A DNA stretch of 16,174 nucleotides, taken from Atopobiaceae bacterium (GTDB lineage Bacteria; Actinomycetota; Coriobacteriia; Coriobacteriales; Atopobiaceae). Each line of letters opens with the position of its first letter. The stretch's first letter is position 1. A program made the translations under genes and the position numbers. The stretch spans positions 1-16,174 of the forward strand of contig JABZIF010000013.1 in NCBI GenBank assembly GCA_015258485.1. Reading direction: 5' to 3'. The notes under the pieces were generated by a model, which worked only from the letters and a program-made list of their open reading frames with translations, did not search any database and was not told the DNA's origin. Shown piece after piece: positions 1 through 6,996 of this stretch.

Positions 1-887
1 CTATCCCGTACATTCGCGGTCACTATCACTCAAGACCTGCTGAAGAGATTCTTCAGGAGGTAAAAGAGCTGATGGATGGTGGTGTCCGCGAGGTCATTCT
101 GATTGGTCAGGATACTGGTATCTGGGGCTCGGATATGCCTGACACAGAAGATGGTCAGACTCCAACGCTTGCCAAGCTTATGCAGCAGGTTGCTGAGGTA
201 GTCCGTCCCTATAAGGGTTGGATTCGCGTTTTGTATCTGCAACCAGAAGGTATGACCGATGAGCTCATTAGCACAATTCGTGATACACCTGAGGTTCTAC
301 CTTACATTGATATTCCAATTCAACACTGCAATGAGCGTATTCTTAAGCGCATGGGTCGCTCCGGTTCTACGCAAGAACTTCGTGAGCTTTTTGATCGCTT
401 AAGAACTGAGATTCCTGGTATGGTTCTTCGTACCACCGGAATGTGCGGTTTTCCGGGTGAGACTGACGAAGAATCTGACGAGCTCTATGACTTTATTCAG
501 GAGCAGGAGTTTGATTACACATCTGTCTTTACCTATTCGCCAGAAGAGGGAACTCTGGGTGCAAAGATGTCTGATCAGGTCCCAGACGAGGTAAAGATTG
601 AGCGCACGCAGCGCCTGCTTGACCTTGTAGAGCAGCTTGGCTTTGCAGCAACTGCCCGTCACGTTGGTGAGCGCTGCGAGGTCATTATTGACGGAATTGA
701 AGAATCCGATGAGGGCACTGAGCTTATCGGTCATACGTGGTTCCAGGCTCCAGACTGCGATGGTGCTGTTCACATCTCAGAGGGAGAAGCGTCAGTTGGA
801 GACATTGTTCTGTGTGATTTAGTCGATTCATTTTGTTATGAAATGATTGGTGAAATTGTAAATTTATCAAGCGAGAAGAACGTTTAG
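1..887 (+). CDS. rimO: Ribosomal protein uS12 methylthiotransferase RimO, 3' part (5' end outside window)
   Basis: RimO is a radical-SAM enzyme that methylthiolates a conserved aspartate of ribosomal protein S12. The reading frame is open from the first base; the first complete codon is at 3. The visible protein begins about one residue after the expected third cysteine of the radical-SAM CxxxCxxC, with IPYIRGHYHSR, the segment that normally follows that motif (compare CIVPYVRGRERSR in MiaB of this window). Further family landmarks are GVREVILIGQDTGIWG, DIPIQHCNERILKRM, GFPGETDEESDEL and FTYSPEEGT, then a C-terminal TRAM domain (last ~65 residues) containing TWFQAPDCDGAVHI. The S12-type signatures (QDTGIWG, TYSPEEGT, APDCDG) separate it from MiaB. 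The N-terminal UPF0004 domain and the cluster cysteines are outside the window. The stop lies 13 nt before pgsA, so the two are probably co-transcribed. An internal ATG at 72 is not the true start. Confidence 0.93.
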   Translation, partial: IPYIRGHYHSRPAEEILQEVKELMDGGVREVILIGQDTGIWGSDMPDTEDGQTPTLAKLMQQVAEVVRPYKGWIRVLYLQPEGMTDELISTIRDTPEVLPYIDIPIQHCNERILKRMGRSGSTQELRELFDRLRTEIPGMVLRTTGMCGFPGETDEESDELYDFIQEQEFDYTSVFTYSPEEGTLGAKMSDQVPDEVKIERTQRLLDLVEQLGFAATARHVGERCEVIIDGIEESDEGTELIGHTWFQAPDCDGAVHISEGEASVGDIVLCDLVDSFCYEMIGEIVNLSSEKNV

Positions 888-900
888 TTGGGGATTAAAT

Positions 901-1506
901 ATGTCAGCAAAGACGCTTTGGACGCCAGCAAATATTGTTACGTGTGCTAGGGTTGCGCTTGTGCCTTTTTGGCTTCTATTAACACAATTTTTGGGAATGT
1001 CACTCGCTGAGTCTTGCTTAATTCCCGGTTTTAAGCTTGGTTCTTTTATAGTCTTTGTTGTGTATGTACTTATTTCTCTGACTGATAAGTTAGATGGTTA
1101 CTTGGCTCGCAGCAGAAATGAAGTAACTACTTTTGGCAAGTTTCTTGATCCCATAGCAGATAAGCTCGCAGTTGTAGTGGCTTTATTCGTTCTTCTTGAG
1201 TGGCATATGATTTCTCCATGGGTGTTGTTGATAATTGTTGCTCGTGAATTTTTAGTTTCTGGTCTTCGTATGATTGTGGCTTCAAAAGGAGTTGTTGTTG
1301 CGGCGTCTAATCTTGGTAAATGGAAAACAGCGATAACAATGATTGCTATTTGCGGATTTTTGTTTTTACCCTGTCTTCCAACAGGTGAGATTCAAAATGT
1401 TTTACATATTTGTTTTAGGATAGCAATGTGGATATCAGTGATTCTTACTGCTTGGTCTGGCTTAGATTATTTTACACAGTCCTGGCGATATATCGTTGAG
1501 GTATAA
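901..1506 (+). CDS. pgsA: CDP-diacylglycerol-glycerol-3-phosphate 3-phosphatidyltransferase
   Basis: Integral membrane enzyme of the CDP-alcohol phosphatidyltransferase family; PgsA makes phosphatidylglycerol phosphate from CDP-diacylglycerol and glycerol-3-phosphate, the first committed step to phosphatidylglycerol and cardiolipin. The 201-residue protein carries the complete family signature D62-xx-D65-G66-xx-A69-R70-x8-G79-xxx-D83-xxx-D87 (in DKLDGYLAR and GKFLDPIADK), whose aspartates bind the metal and CDP group. Hydrophobic segments lie near residues 17-33, 48-62, 89-117, 138-157 and 167-186. The N-terminal WTPANIVTCARVALVP is typical of PgsA. The ATG has a G-rich Shine-Dalgarno (tggggat) just upstream and starts 13 nt after rimO. 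Position between rimO and cinA, upstream of recA, supports PgsA; other CDP-alcohol transferases (phosphatidylinositol synthase, cardiolipin synthase) share the motif and cannot be fully excluded. Confidence 0.9.
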   Translation: MSAKTLWTPANIVTCARVALVPFWLLLTQFLGMSLAESCLIPGFKLGSFIVFVVYVLISLTDKLDGYLARSRNEVTTFGKFLDPIADKLAVVVALFVLLEWHMISPWVLLIIVAREFLVSGLRMIVASKGVVVAASNLGKWKTAITMIAICGFLFLPCLPTGEIQNVLHICFRIAMWISVILTAWSGLDYFTQSWRYIVEV

Positions 1507-1560
1507 CAAGCTAATAGAACAAGTATGATTAACTTTTAAGGCAAAAGAAGAGCGTGAAAT

Positions 1561-2058
1561 ATGTATTCTGAGAAAGTAATTGCAGAAGCACAGAAGGTTG
1601 TTTCACATGCGTTGGAGCGTGGCGTTGTAGTTGCTACGGCTGAATCTTGCACTGGTGGTCTTGTCGCTGGAGCAATAACAGAAATTCCAGGATCATCAAA
1701 TGTTCTAAAAGGGTCTGTTGTTAGTTATACCATTGAGATAAAGAAGAAAGTCCTTGGAGTATCTTCTAAAATTTTTGACGTTCCTGAATTGGGTGCAGTT
1801 TCAGAATCGTGTGCGGCTCAGATGGCAGCTGGGGTAAGAACAGTAATGGGTTCAGATATTGCAGTTTCAGTTACGGGAATTGCAGGACCTACCGGAGAAG
1901 AACCGGGTAAACCGGTTGGCACTGTATGGTTTGGTCTTAATTCAGACAGCATTATAAAAAACGTTTGTAAGCATTTTGAAGGTAATCGAGACCAAGTACG
2001 GGAAGCGGCAGTTTTATATGCTTTACGTTTAATTGATGAAACAATTGTGGAGAAATAA
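1561..2058 (+). CDS. pncC: CinA C-terminal-domain protein, nicotinamide-nucleotide amidase (PncC type)
   Basis: The 165 residues correspond to the CinA C-terminal domain alone, as in E. coli PncC/YgaD, which deamidates nicotinamide mononucleotide to nicotinate mononucleotide in pyridine nucleotide salvage. Landmarks are TAESCTGGLVAGAIT (residues 26-40, with the presumed catalytic serine S29 in AESCTGG), VVSYTIEIKKKVLGV (Y56 and K61 in the catalytic neighbourhood) and SVTGIAGPTG (103-112) followed by KPVGTVWFGL. The N-terminal MoCF-like domain of full-length CinA is absent, and the upstream 54-nt gap does not encode it, so this is a stand-alone amidase rather than a truncated gene. The classical competence-associated gene order cinA-recA is kept, but a strong terminator at 2071 separates the two transcription units. 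The upstream Shine-Dalgarno is purine-rich but not canonical (agaagag). Confidence 0.9.
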   Translation: MYSEKVIAEAQKVVSHALERGVVVATAESCTGGLVAGAITEIPGSSNVLKGSVVSYTIEIKKKVLGVSSKIFDVPELGAVSESCAAQMAAGVRTVMGSDIAVSVTGIAGPTGEEPGKPVGTVWFGLNSDSIIKNVCKHFEGNRDQVREAAVLYALRLIDETIVEK

Positions 2059-2070
2059 AGTTGTATTTTA

Positions 2071-2110
2071 AAAAAAGCTTAAAGATAAAATCTCTAAGCT
2101 TTTTTTCTTT
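2071..2110 (+). terminator. Intrinsic terminator after cinA/pncC
   Basis: Left arm 2071-2085 and right arm 2091-2105 pair over 15 positions with a single A/C mismatch; the loop is taaaa. The G+C core is AAGCTT, flanked by A6 on the left and a T-run on the right (2100-2106), giving a classical U-tract. The A-run on the left could also make it work on the opposite strand, but no minus-strand gene ends here. It lies 12 nt past the pncC stop and ends the rimO-pgsA-pncC unit before the recA promoter. Confidence 0.88.
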
Positions 2111-2120
2111 GCAAACAAGC

Positions 2121-2129
2121 TGTGGATAA
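2121..2129 (-). other. Perfect DnaA-box 9-mer between cinA and recA
   Basis: TGTGGATAA on the plus strand is the exact reverse complement of the DnaA-box consensus TTATCCACA. It stands alone; I see no second copy and no AT-rich unwinding element, so it is not an origin. It may be a chance match or a DnaA regulatory or titration site about 100 nt upstream of the recA promoter. Confidence 0.35.
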
Positions 2130-2226
2130 ACGTTTGAATTTAACCTTCATAATTTATATGGTCAACGTGCTGTTAGGAATCAAACAGAATTGAGACAAAT
2201 TCTTGCGATAGAGTTGAAATCTGACG

Positions 2227-2253
2227 TTGACATCGAACGTCTGTTCTTATAAT
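2227..2253 (+). promoter_or_regulatory. recA promoter
   Basis: A perfect -35 TTGACA (2227-2232) is followed by TATAAT (2248-2253). The spacer between these two perfect hexamers is only 15 nt; with a 17-nt spacer the -10 would read TAATAT (2250-2255). Either reading puts the transcription start near 2260, about 24 nt before the recA ATG. A LexA-type box fills the spacer. Confidence 0.82.
2234..2247 (+). promoter_or_regulatory. LexA (SOS) box in the recA promoter
   Basis: CGAAC-GTCT-GTTCT matches the Gram-positive/actinobacterial LexA operator (CGAAC-N4-GTTCG type) with both GAAC/GTTC half-sites intact. It sits exactly between the -35 and -10 hexamers, where repressor binding would exclude RNA polymerase. 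The same placement is seen at the LysM-gene and lexA promoters in this window, which supports it. Confidence 0.88.
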
Positions 2254-2272
2254 ATCAAAGTAGCAAATAGGC

Positions 2273-2278
2273 AAGGAG
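2273..2278 (+). promoter_or_regulatory. recA ribosome binding site that fixes the start
   Basis: AAGGAG five bases before the ATG at 2284. It selects this ATG over an in-frame TTG at 2227, which is in fact the first triplet of the -35 element and lies upstream of the expected transcription start. Confidence 0.9.
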
Positions 2279-2283
2279 ATTCC

Positions 2284-3372
2284 ATGGCTAAAAAGTCAGT
2301 TTCAAAAGAAGTAAAGGCTCGTACAACCGGAGAAGAAAGAGATGAAGTTATAACTTCAACTACTTCAGAAATTGTAAAGAAATTTGGGGCAGGCGCAATT
2401 ATGCGCCTTGGAGAAGGTGGTCCGGCATTTGATATTCAATCAATTCCAACCGGATCGCTTGCTCTTGATGCTGCACTGGGAATAGGTGGAGTGCCTCGTG
2501 GACGTATTGTAGAGATTTATGGACCAGAGTCATCTGGTAAAACAACACTTTCTTTAGAGATTTTAGCTGAGGCACAAGCTCTTGGCGGTGTAGTTGCTTT
2601 TATTGACGCTGAGCATGCTCTTGATCCTGGATATGCAGCGCGCATTGGAGTGGACATTGATGATGTGCTTATTTCTCAACCAGATACTGGGGAGCAAGCT
2701 TTAGAAATTTGCGATATGTTAGTTCGTTCTGGCGCAATTGATGTTGTAGTTGTTGACTCTGTTGCTGCGCTTGTTCCAAGAGCGGAAATTGAGGGAGAAA
2801 TTGGAGATTCAAGCGTTGGTCTTCAGGCTCGTTTAATGAGTCAGGCACTTCGTAAACTTGCGGGATCTCTTTCTAAATCTAATACCCTTTGTATTTTTAT
2901 TAATCAGCTTAGAGAAAAAATTGGTGTTATGTTTGGTAGTCCTGAAACTACTTCTGGTGGTAGAGCACTTAAGTTTTTCTCTACGGTTAGAATGGATATT
3001 CGTCGCGTAGACAGTATTAAGGTTAATGGTGACGTTGTTGGCAATCGTGTGCGTGTTAAAGTTGTCAAAAATAAAGTGGCCCCTCCATTTAAAGTTGCTG
3101 AGTTTGACATTATGTATGGTCAAGGTATCTCTAAAGAAGGTTCAATTTTAGATATGGCTGTTGATTATGAGATTGTCAACAAATCAGGTGCTTGGTTTAC
3201 CTATGAGGGAGAAAGACTTGGCCAAGGTAGAGAGGCTGCTAAAGCATTTCTTACAGCAAATCCTGATCTTATGGAAGAAATTGATCACAAGGTGCGTGTT
3301 GCTTGCGGACTCATTCTTGATGGTGATGAAGTTGGTACTCCAGTTGTTCTTGATAAGGACGCAACTGAGTAA
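2284..3372 (+). CDS. recA: Recombinase RecA
   Basis: ATP-dependent DNA strand-exchange protein and co-protease that triggers LexA self-cleavage in the SOS response. From the ATG at 2284 the protein has 362 residues, a normal RecA length. Landmarks: Walker [10 protein letters not shown] (residues 80-88), the IDAEHALDP segment, Walker [11 protein letters not shown], the L1/L2 DNA-binding region with [14 protein letters not shown] and [19 protein letters not shown], and [17 protein letters not shown]. The acidic C-terminal tail is short. The first ~25 residues form a charged, variable lead-in ([19 protein letters not shown]). Expression should be SOS-induced, given the LexA box inside its promoter. 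The stop codon TAA overlaps the recX ATG by one base (TAATG), so translation is probably coupled. The longer reading from 2227 is rejected because it starts inside the promoter. Confidence 0.98.
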   Translation: MAKKSVSKEVKARTTGEERDEVITSTTSEIVKKFGAGAIMRLGEGGPAFDIQSIPTGSLALDAALGIGGVPRGRIVEIYGPESSGKTTLSLEILAEAQALGGVVAFIDAEHALDPGYAARIGVDIDDVLISQPDTGEQALEICDMLVRSGAIDVVVVDSVAALVPRAEIEGEIGDSSVGLQARLMSQALRKLAGSLSKSNTLCIFINQLREKIGVMFGSPETTSGGRALKFFSTVRMDIRRVDSIKVNGDVVGNRVRVKVVKNKVAPPFKVAEFDIMYGQGISKEGSILDMAVDYEIVNKSGAWFTYEGERLGQGREAAKAFLTANPDLMEEIDHKVRVACGLILDGDEVGTPVVLDKDATE

Positions 3373-4043
3373 TGGACATTATTTCGTGGAATATTGAGTT
3401 TCCAGAAAAGAAACGTTTGGCTCTTGGACAACTTAAACCTAAAGCTAAGATTACATTAGAAACTGAAATAGGAGGGACAGAGTATTTCTTTGTCCCTCCT
3501 GTGGTTGCACGTTCTTTAAAGAAAAAAGAAAAAGAGGGGTCATTTTCTCCTTCTTTAAGGAATGAGTTTTTATTTAATCTTAAAGAAATCTCTGCGCAGT
3601 GTATTAAATTTCGTATTGAGTCGTTGATTGTTAAAAGAGATTATTCAACGTATGAGCTCCAAAAAAAGTTATCGTTAGATGGATATCAAAAAAATGTTAT
3701 CAATGAAGCTGTCAGTCGTGCTGTTGAGGTCGGTCTCATAAATGATTATCGATTTGCCGAATTTTATGTTCATTCAAAAATTTCACAGGGTTGGGGACCT
3801 ATTAAAATTAAAAATGAGGGCTCTAAAAAAGGAATTGATGTCGAGTCACTCAAGGGCTGGCCAGAATTATTTTTTGAAAATGTTGATCAATTTGAAGTGG
3901 CGTATAGACTTGCAAGCAGAAAACACCTAACTGGTAAAAATGATTTTCAAAAATTAGTACGATTTTTGTCTTCAAAGGGTTATTCTTTTTCAATTTCCTC
4001 ATCAGTTGCTAAAAAAATACTCAATGAGAATTCATCTGTGTAA
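3372..4043 (+). CDS. recX: RecA regulatory protein RecX
   Basis: RecX binds RecA filaments and modulates their growth and activities. The 223-residue protein has the three-helix repeats of the family: IKFRIESLIVKRDYSTYELQ (78-97), GLINDYRFAEFYVHSK (121-136) followed by the QGWGPIKIKNEGSKKGI segment, and a last repeat around RKHLTGKNDFQKLVRFLSSKG (183-203). About 75 N-terminal residues precede the repeats, as in Bacillus-type RecX and unlike the shorter E. coli protein. The gene overlaps the recA stop by one base and has no separate promoter, which ties its dosage to recA. A 10-bp perfect inverted repeat lies inside the early coding region (3470-3500) and may lower its expression relative to recA. 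Sequence divergence is high, as usual for RecX; assignment rests on both repeats and context. Confidence 0.9.
   Translation: MDIISWNIEFPEKKRLALGQLKPKAKITLETEIGGTEYFFVPPVVARSLKKKEKEGSFSPSLRNEFLFNLKEISAQCIKFRIESLIVKRDYSTYELQKKLSLDGYQKNVINEAVSRAVEVGLINDYRFAEFYVHSKISQGWGPIKIKNEGSKKGIDVESLKGWPELFFENVDQFEVAYRLASRKHLTGKNDFQKLVRFLSSKGYSFSISSSVAKKILNENSSV
3470..3500 (+). repeat. Perfect inverted repeat (hairpin) inside recX
   Basis: AGGAGGGACA (3470-3479) and TGTCCCTCCT (3491-3500) pair over 10 bp around an 11-nt loop, about 100 nt into recX. The left arm contains an anti-16S-like AGGAGG. No U-tract follows, so it is not a standard terminator. In mRNA it would be a stable stem within the recA-recX transcript. 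Confidence 0.7.
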
Positions 4044-4110
4044 GTATGTTTCATTTTGTGTTTTTAGTTTGTTATAGCACTAGGATTTAGTATTTACTAC
4101 CTGCATTTTA

Positions 4111-4139
4111 TTGACAAAATTAGGTTTCATCGATACGAT
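4111..4139 (+). promoter_or_regulatory. rny promoter
   Basis: TTGACA (4111-4116), a 17-nt spacer, then TACGAT (4134-4139): a near-consensus housekeeping promoter. The transcription start is expected near 4145-4148, leaving an untranslated leader of about 180 nt before the rny ATG. It separates the rny operon from recA-recX, although I see no clear terminator after recX in 4044-4110. Confidence 0.8.
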
Positions 4140-4145
4140 AAATAT

Positions 4146-4296
4146 GCCGTGATTTGGCTCATTTCCGCTGGGGAACCAGCGTCACGTATACAGCAGGTAA
4201 CTTATATTCTTGGTCTATCTCTGCATGTGGCATGTACCAGCTAGTGAATTCCTGGTCATGGCGGGTTCGTTAGGCATTTTCCCTAACGTCTCCTGA
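4146..4296 (+). ncRNA. Candidate structured 5' leader RNA of rny
   Basis: The leader folds by eye into several helices. CGCTGG (4166-4171) and CCAGCG (4176-4181) close a GGAA tetraloop of GNRA type; CGTGA (4148-4152) and TCACG (4182-4186) extend that stem below a one-sided internal loop. AGCaGGTA (4192-4199) pairs with TACCaGCT (4235-4242). CGTTAGG (4268-4274) pairs with CCTAACG (4282-4288). An alternative long-range helix, GCCGTGA (4146-4152) with TCATGGC (4256-4262, one G-U pair), competes with the first stem. I do not recognise it as a known riboswitch class. It could be a cis-regulatory RNA or an autoregulatory target of RNase Y, which is inference. No tRNA-like or T-box consensus was found. 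Confidence 0.5.
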
Positions 4297-4328
4297 ACAC
4301 TCATGATTTTGCCATTTAAGGAGTAGGT

Positions 4329-5882
4329 ATGGAATTCGTATTAGTAGGCATCGTATGCCTTTTAGTGGGAGTGGGGCTTGCTTACGGCGCACTCTCTAAC
4401 ATGAGTAATTCAAAACTCAAAACTGCAGAGCAGCAATTAAAGGATGCTCAGAGCAATGCAGAACGTATTACTTCTGAAGCAACTAGACAGGCTGAAACCG
4501 TTAAAAAAGAGGCTGTTCTTGAAGCTAAAGAAGAGGTTTTGCAACTTAAACAAGTTGCAGAAGCTGATGAGAAAAAACGTAAAAGTGAGCTTCGTAGTAT
4601 GGAGAATCGTATTCTTCAACGTGAAGAGTCACTTGATCATCGTACAGATGCTCTTGAGAAACGTGAGCATCAACTTTCCAGCCTTCAAGGACAACTTGAT
4701 CGTCGTAAAAATGATCTTGATTCACTAGTAAGTCAGCAGTCTCAAGAATTAGAGCGCATTGCAAGTCTTACTAAAGATGAAGCACATGATGAACTTCTTT
4801 CTCGTGTTCGTTCAGAGAGTGTTCGCGATGAAGCGATGATTCTTCGTGAGTCTGAACAGCGTGTTCGTGCACAAGCAGATAAGACTGCTCGTGAAATTAT
4901 CTCAACTGCAATTCAACGCGTTGCTGCTGACCAAGCATCTGAGATTACGGTTACTTCAGTTCATATTCCATCTGATGATCTCAAGGGTCGTATCATTGGT
5001 CGTGAGGGTCGTAATATTCGTACTTTTGAACAGGTATCTGGTGTTTCTCTGGTAATTGATGACACACCAGAAACAGTTGTTCTTTCAAGTTTTGATCCAG
5101 TTCGCCGAGAGACTGCACGAGTTGCATTAGAAAATCTTATTGCAGATGGTCGTATTCATCCTGCACGTATTGAGGAGCTTTATAAAAAGGCTGAAGATCT
5201 TGTAAATGAGCGTGTTCTTGAGGCGGGTGAGCAGGCCGCATTTGATTGTGGAATTCATGATTTACATCCTGAAATCGTAAAAACTTTAGGTAAGTTACGT
5301 TACCGCACTTCTTATGGTCAAAATGTTTTGGCTCACTCAGTTCAAGTTGCTGTTCTTTGTGGAATTATGGCTGAAGAATTGGGGCTTGATCCAGCACCTG
5401 CAAAACGTGCTGGTCTTCTTCATGACCTTGGTAAAGCTATTGATCATGAAGTTGAAGGTTCTCATGCAGTGATTGGTGCAGATTTAGCACGTCGTCACGG
5501 TGAGCGCCCAGAAATTGTCCATGCTATTGAGGCCCATCATGCTGACATTGAGCCAAATACAGTTCTTGATATGCTTGTCATGGCAGCTGATGCTATTTCT
5601 GCTGCACGTCCTGGCGCACGCCGTGAATCTGCAGAGAATTACATTAAGCGTCTTGAAAAGCTTGAAGCTATTTCTAATGCACATGAGGGTGTTGAGCGTA
5701 CATATGCAATGCAGGCAGGTAGAGAGCTTCATGTAATGGTTGAACCTCAGCAAATTAGTGATTCAGAAGCAACCGTACTTGCTCATGACATTGCTAAACA
5801 AATTGAGGATGAGATGGAATATCCTGGCCAGGTTCGCGTCGTTGTTATTCGTGAGTCTCGAGCCGTGGATGTTGCCAAATAG
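4329..5882 (+). CDS. rny: Ribonuclease Y
   Basis: Membrane-anchored endoribonuclease that starts mRNA turnover by cutting single-stranded RNA. The 517-residue protein shows the full domain order: an N-terminal transmembrane helix (residues 2-22), a long charged coiled coil (about 27-195), a KH RNA-binding domain (about 205-270; GxxG loop in RIIGREGRNIRTF) and an HD metal-dependent phosphohydrolase domain (H336 in LAHSVQV, H365-D366 in GLLHDLGKAIDH, then HAIEAHHADIEP). The C-terminal region has the family-typical VMVEPQQISD and YPGQVRVVVIRESRAVDVAK ending. A strong Shine-Dalgarno AAGGAG (4318-4323) lies 5 nt before the ATG. The gene leads an operon and is preceded by a consensus promoter and a foldable leader. 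The next gene starts 3 nt after the stop. Confidence 0.97.
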   Translation: MEFVLVGIVCLLVGVGLAYGALSNMSNSKLKTAEQQLKDAQSNAERITSEATRQAETVKKEAVLEAKEEVLQLKQVAEADEKKRKSELRSMENRILQREESLDHRTDALEKREHQLSSLQGQLDRRKNDLDSLVSQQSQELERIASLTKDEAHDELLSRVRSESVRDEAMILRESEQRVRAQADKTAREIISTAIQRVAADQASEITVTSVHIPSDDLKGRIIGREGRNIRTFEQVSGVSLVIDDTPETVVLSSFDPVRRETARVALENLIADGRIHPARIEELYKKAEDLVNERVLEAGEQAAFDCGIHDLHPEIVKTLGKLRYRTSYGQNVLAHSVQVAVLCGIMAEELGLDPAPAKRAGLLHDLGKAIDHEVEGSHAVIGADLARRHGERPEIVHAIEAHHADIEPNTVLDMLVMAADAISAARPGARRESAENYIKRLEKLEAISNAHEGVERTYAMQAGRELHVMVEPQQISDSEATVLAHDIAKQIEDEMEYPGQVRVVVIRESRAVDVAK

Positions 5883-5885
5883 TTC

Positions 5886-6971
5886 ATGTCTGTTAATTCT
5901 TCTGATTTAACTGGTTTTGTTGCCTCTATGGGAGGTGAGCGTGCGCTCCGCGTCGAGGAATCACTTGGCGCGGGGTACGTTCGTTTGCGTGTTGCAGAAG
6001 CTGAGCGTAGACAAGCAAAACATGATATTCGTTCGGTAGAGGATATTGTTATTGAACTTCTTAGAAATTCTCGCGATGCTGGTTCTCGTCATATTTATGT
6101 TGCGACTTCAAAAGTAGGGAATATAAGAACCATAACTATTTTGGATGATGGCTCTGGTATTCCTAGTGATATGCAACAAAAAATATTTGAAGCACGTGTT
6201 ACCTCCAAGCTTGAAAGTGTTCATATGGACAGATGGGGAGTACATGGTCGTGGCATGGCACTGTATTCCATTAAAGAAAATGCAGAATCTGCAAAGGTAA
6301 TTTACTCTTCTCCTGGTTTAGGTTCAGTAATTCAGGTTGTTGTTGATATAACAAAGATTCCTGAAAGGGCCGATCAATCCACATGGCCAACATGCGGAAA
6401 CGATGAAGAGGGGATTAAACGTACGATAAAAGGACCTCACAATATTATTAGAACATGTTGTGATTTTGCTTTAGAGGCTAAAGGATCATGTGAGGTTATG
6501 CTTGGTTCTGCCGCAGAGATTGCTGCCACGGCACGTCAAAGGATTTCCCAGTCAATTGATGTTTCTGATTTGCTGTTTTCTGAAGGCTTTGAAGCCGTTC
6601 CTGTATTAGAACGTTTTAGGGCTGCCGCAGATGCTTCTGAATTGTCCGATGTCTGTAACCATCTTGGACTGTCACTGTCTGATAGAACTGCTCACAGAAT
6701 CATTTCTGAGCAGATAAAACCTTTAAGAAGTGTTTTCGCACAGGTAAATCATTATTATGAGCCCGTTGCTAAATCACATGAGATTGATTTGTTTAAAGAT
6801 CATCGAGGCTTAAAGATATCTAAAGAAGATATACATGGGTTTTCTCGCAAAATGGAACGTAGTTTTTCTGAATTGTCAGAGAAGTATTATGTTTCTTTAT
6901 CGTCAGAGCCTCGTATAAGGGTAAGTAAAAATAAAATTGTTGTGACTTTTGATATAGAGTCGCAAGAGTAA
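5886..6971 (+). CDS. GHKL-fold ATPase of unknown function (rny-spoVS operon)
   Basis: I recognise the fold but not a named gene. The first ~155 of 361 residues form a GHKL (Bergerat) ATP-binding domain: N-box ELLRNSRDAGSRHIYV (E57, N61, D64), G1 box DDGSGIP (D87, G89, G91) and a glycine-rich lid RWGVHGRGMALYSI (G118, G121, G123). The N-box with a glutamate and NSxDAG resembles MutL/Hsp90/GyrB rather than histidine kinases, and there is no HisKA helix, transmembrane segment or receiver domain, so ATP hydrolysis rather than phosphotransfer is inferred. Residues ~190-361 show no domain I know; they are mostly predicted helical, with a basic end (RIRVSKNKIVV). The start at ATG 5886, 3 nt after rny, has a poor Shine-Dalgarno and may depend on coupling; an ATG at 5928 is an alternative. 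SpoVS is encoded 25 nt downstream. Confidence 0.75.
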   Translation: MSVNSSDLTGFVASMGGERALRVEESLGAGYVRLRVAEAERRQAKHDIRSVEDIVIELLRNSRDAGSRHIYVATSKVGNIRTITILDDGSGIPSDMQQKIFEARVTSKLESVHMDRWGVHGRGMALYSIKENAESAKVIYSSPGLGSVIQVVVDITKIPERADQSTWPTCGNDEEGIKRTIKGPHNIIRTCCDFALEAKGSCEVMLGSAAEIAATARQRISQSIDVSDLLFSEGFEAVPVLERFRAAADASELSDVCNHLGLSLSDRTAHRIISEQIKPLRSVFAQVNHYYEPVAKSHEIDLFKDHRGLKISKEDIHGFSRKMERSFSELSEKYYVSLSSEPRIRVSKNKIVVTFDIESQE

Positions 6972-6996
6972 AAGAACGTAGATTAATTGGAGCACC

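Noticed and set aside
399..773. Long minus-strand frame within rimO, and similar frames inside miaB, rny and the permease
   Set aside because: They lie antisense to genes with clear family motifs, lack ribosome binding sites and show no recognisable protein features.
2227..2283. N-terminal extension of RecA from TTG 2227
   Set aside because: That TTG is part of the -35 element; the strong Shine-Dalgarno points to ATG 2284.
4166..4186. Match of GGGGAACCAG in the rny leader to a ydaO/c-di-AMP riboswitch
   Set aside because: Only this short string agrees; the other invariant ydaO segments are missing, and the string is explained by a simple GNRA-capped stem.
4225..4296. A 23-codon ORF (starting MWHVPASEF) inside the rny leader as a leader peptide
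   Set aside because: No Shine-Dalgarno precedes it, it has no run of regulatory codons, and its frame follows the predicted RNA helices only by chance.
5482..5760. Overlapping frames on both strands in the RNase Y HD-domain region
   Set aside because: They are shadows of a highly conserved coding segment and have no initiation signals.
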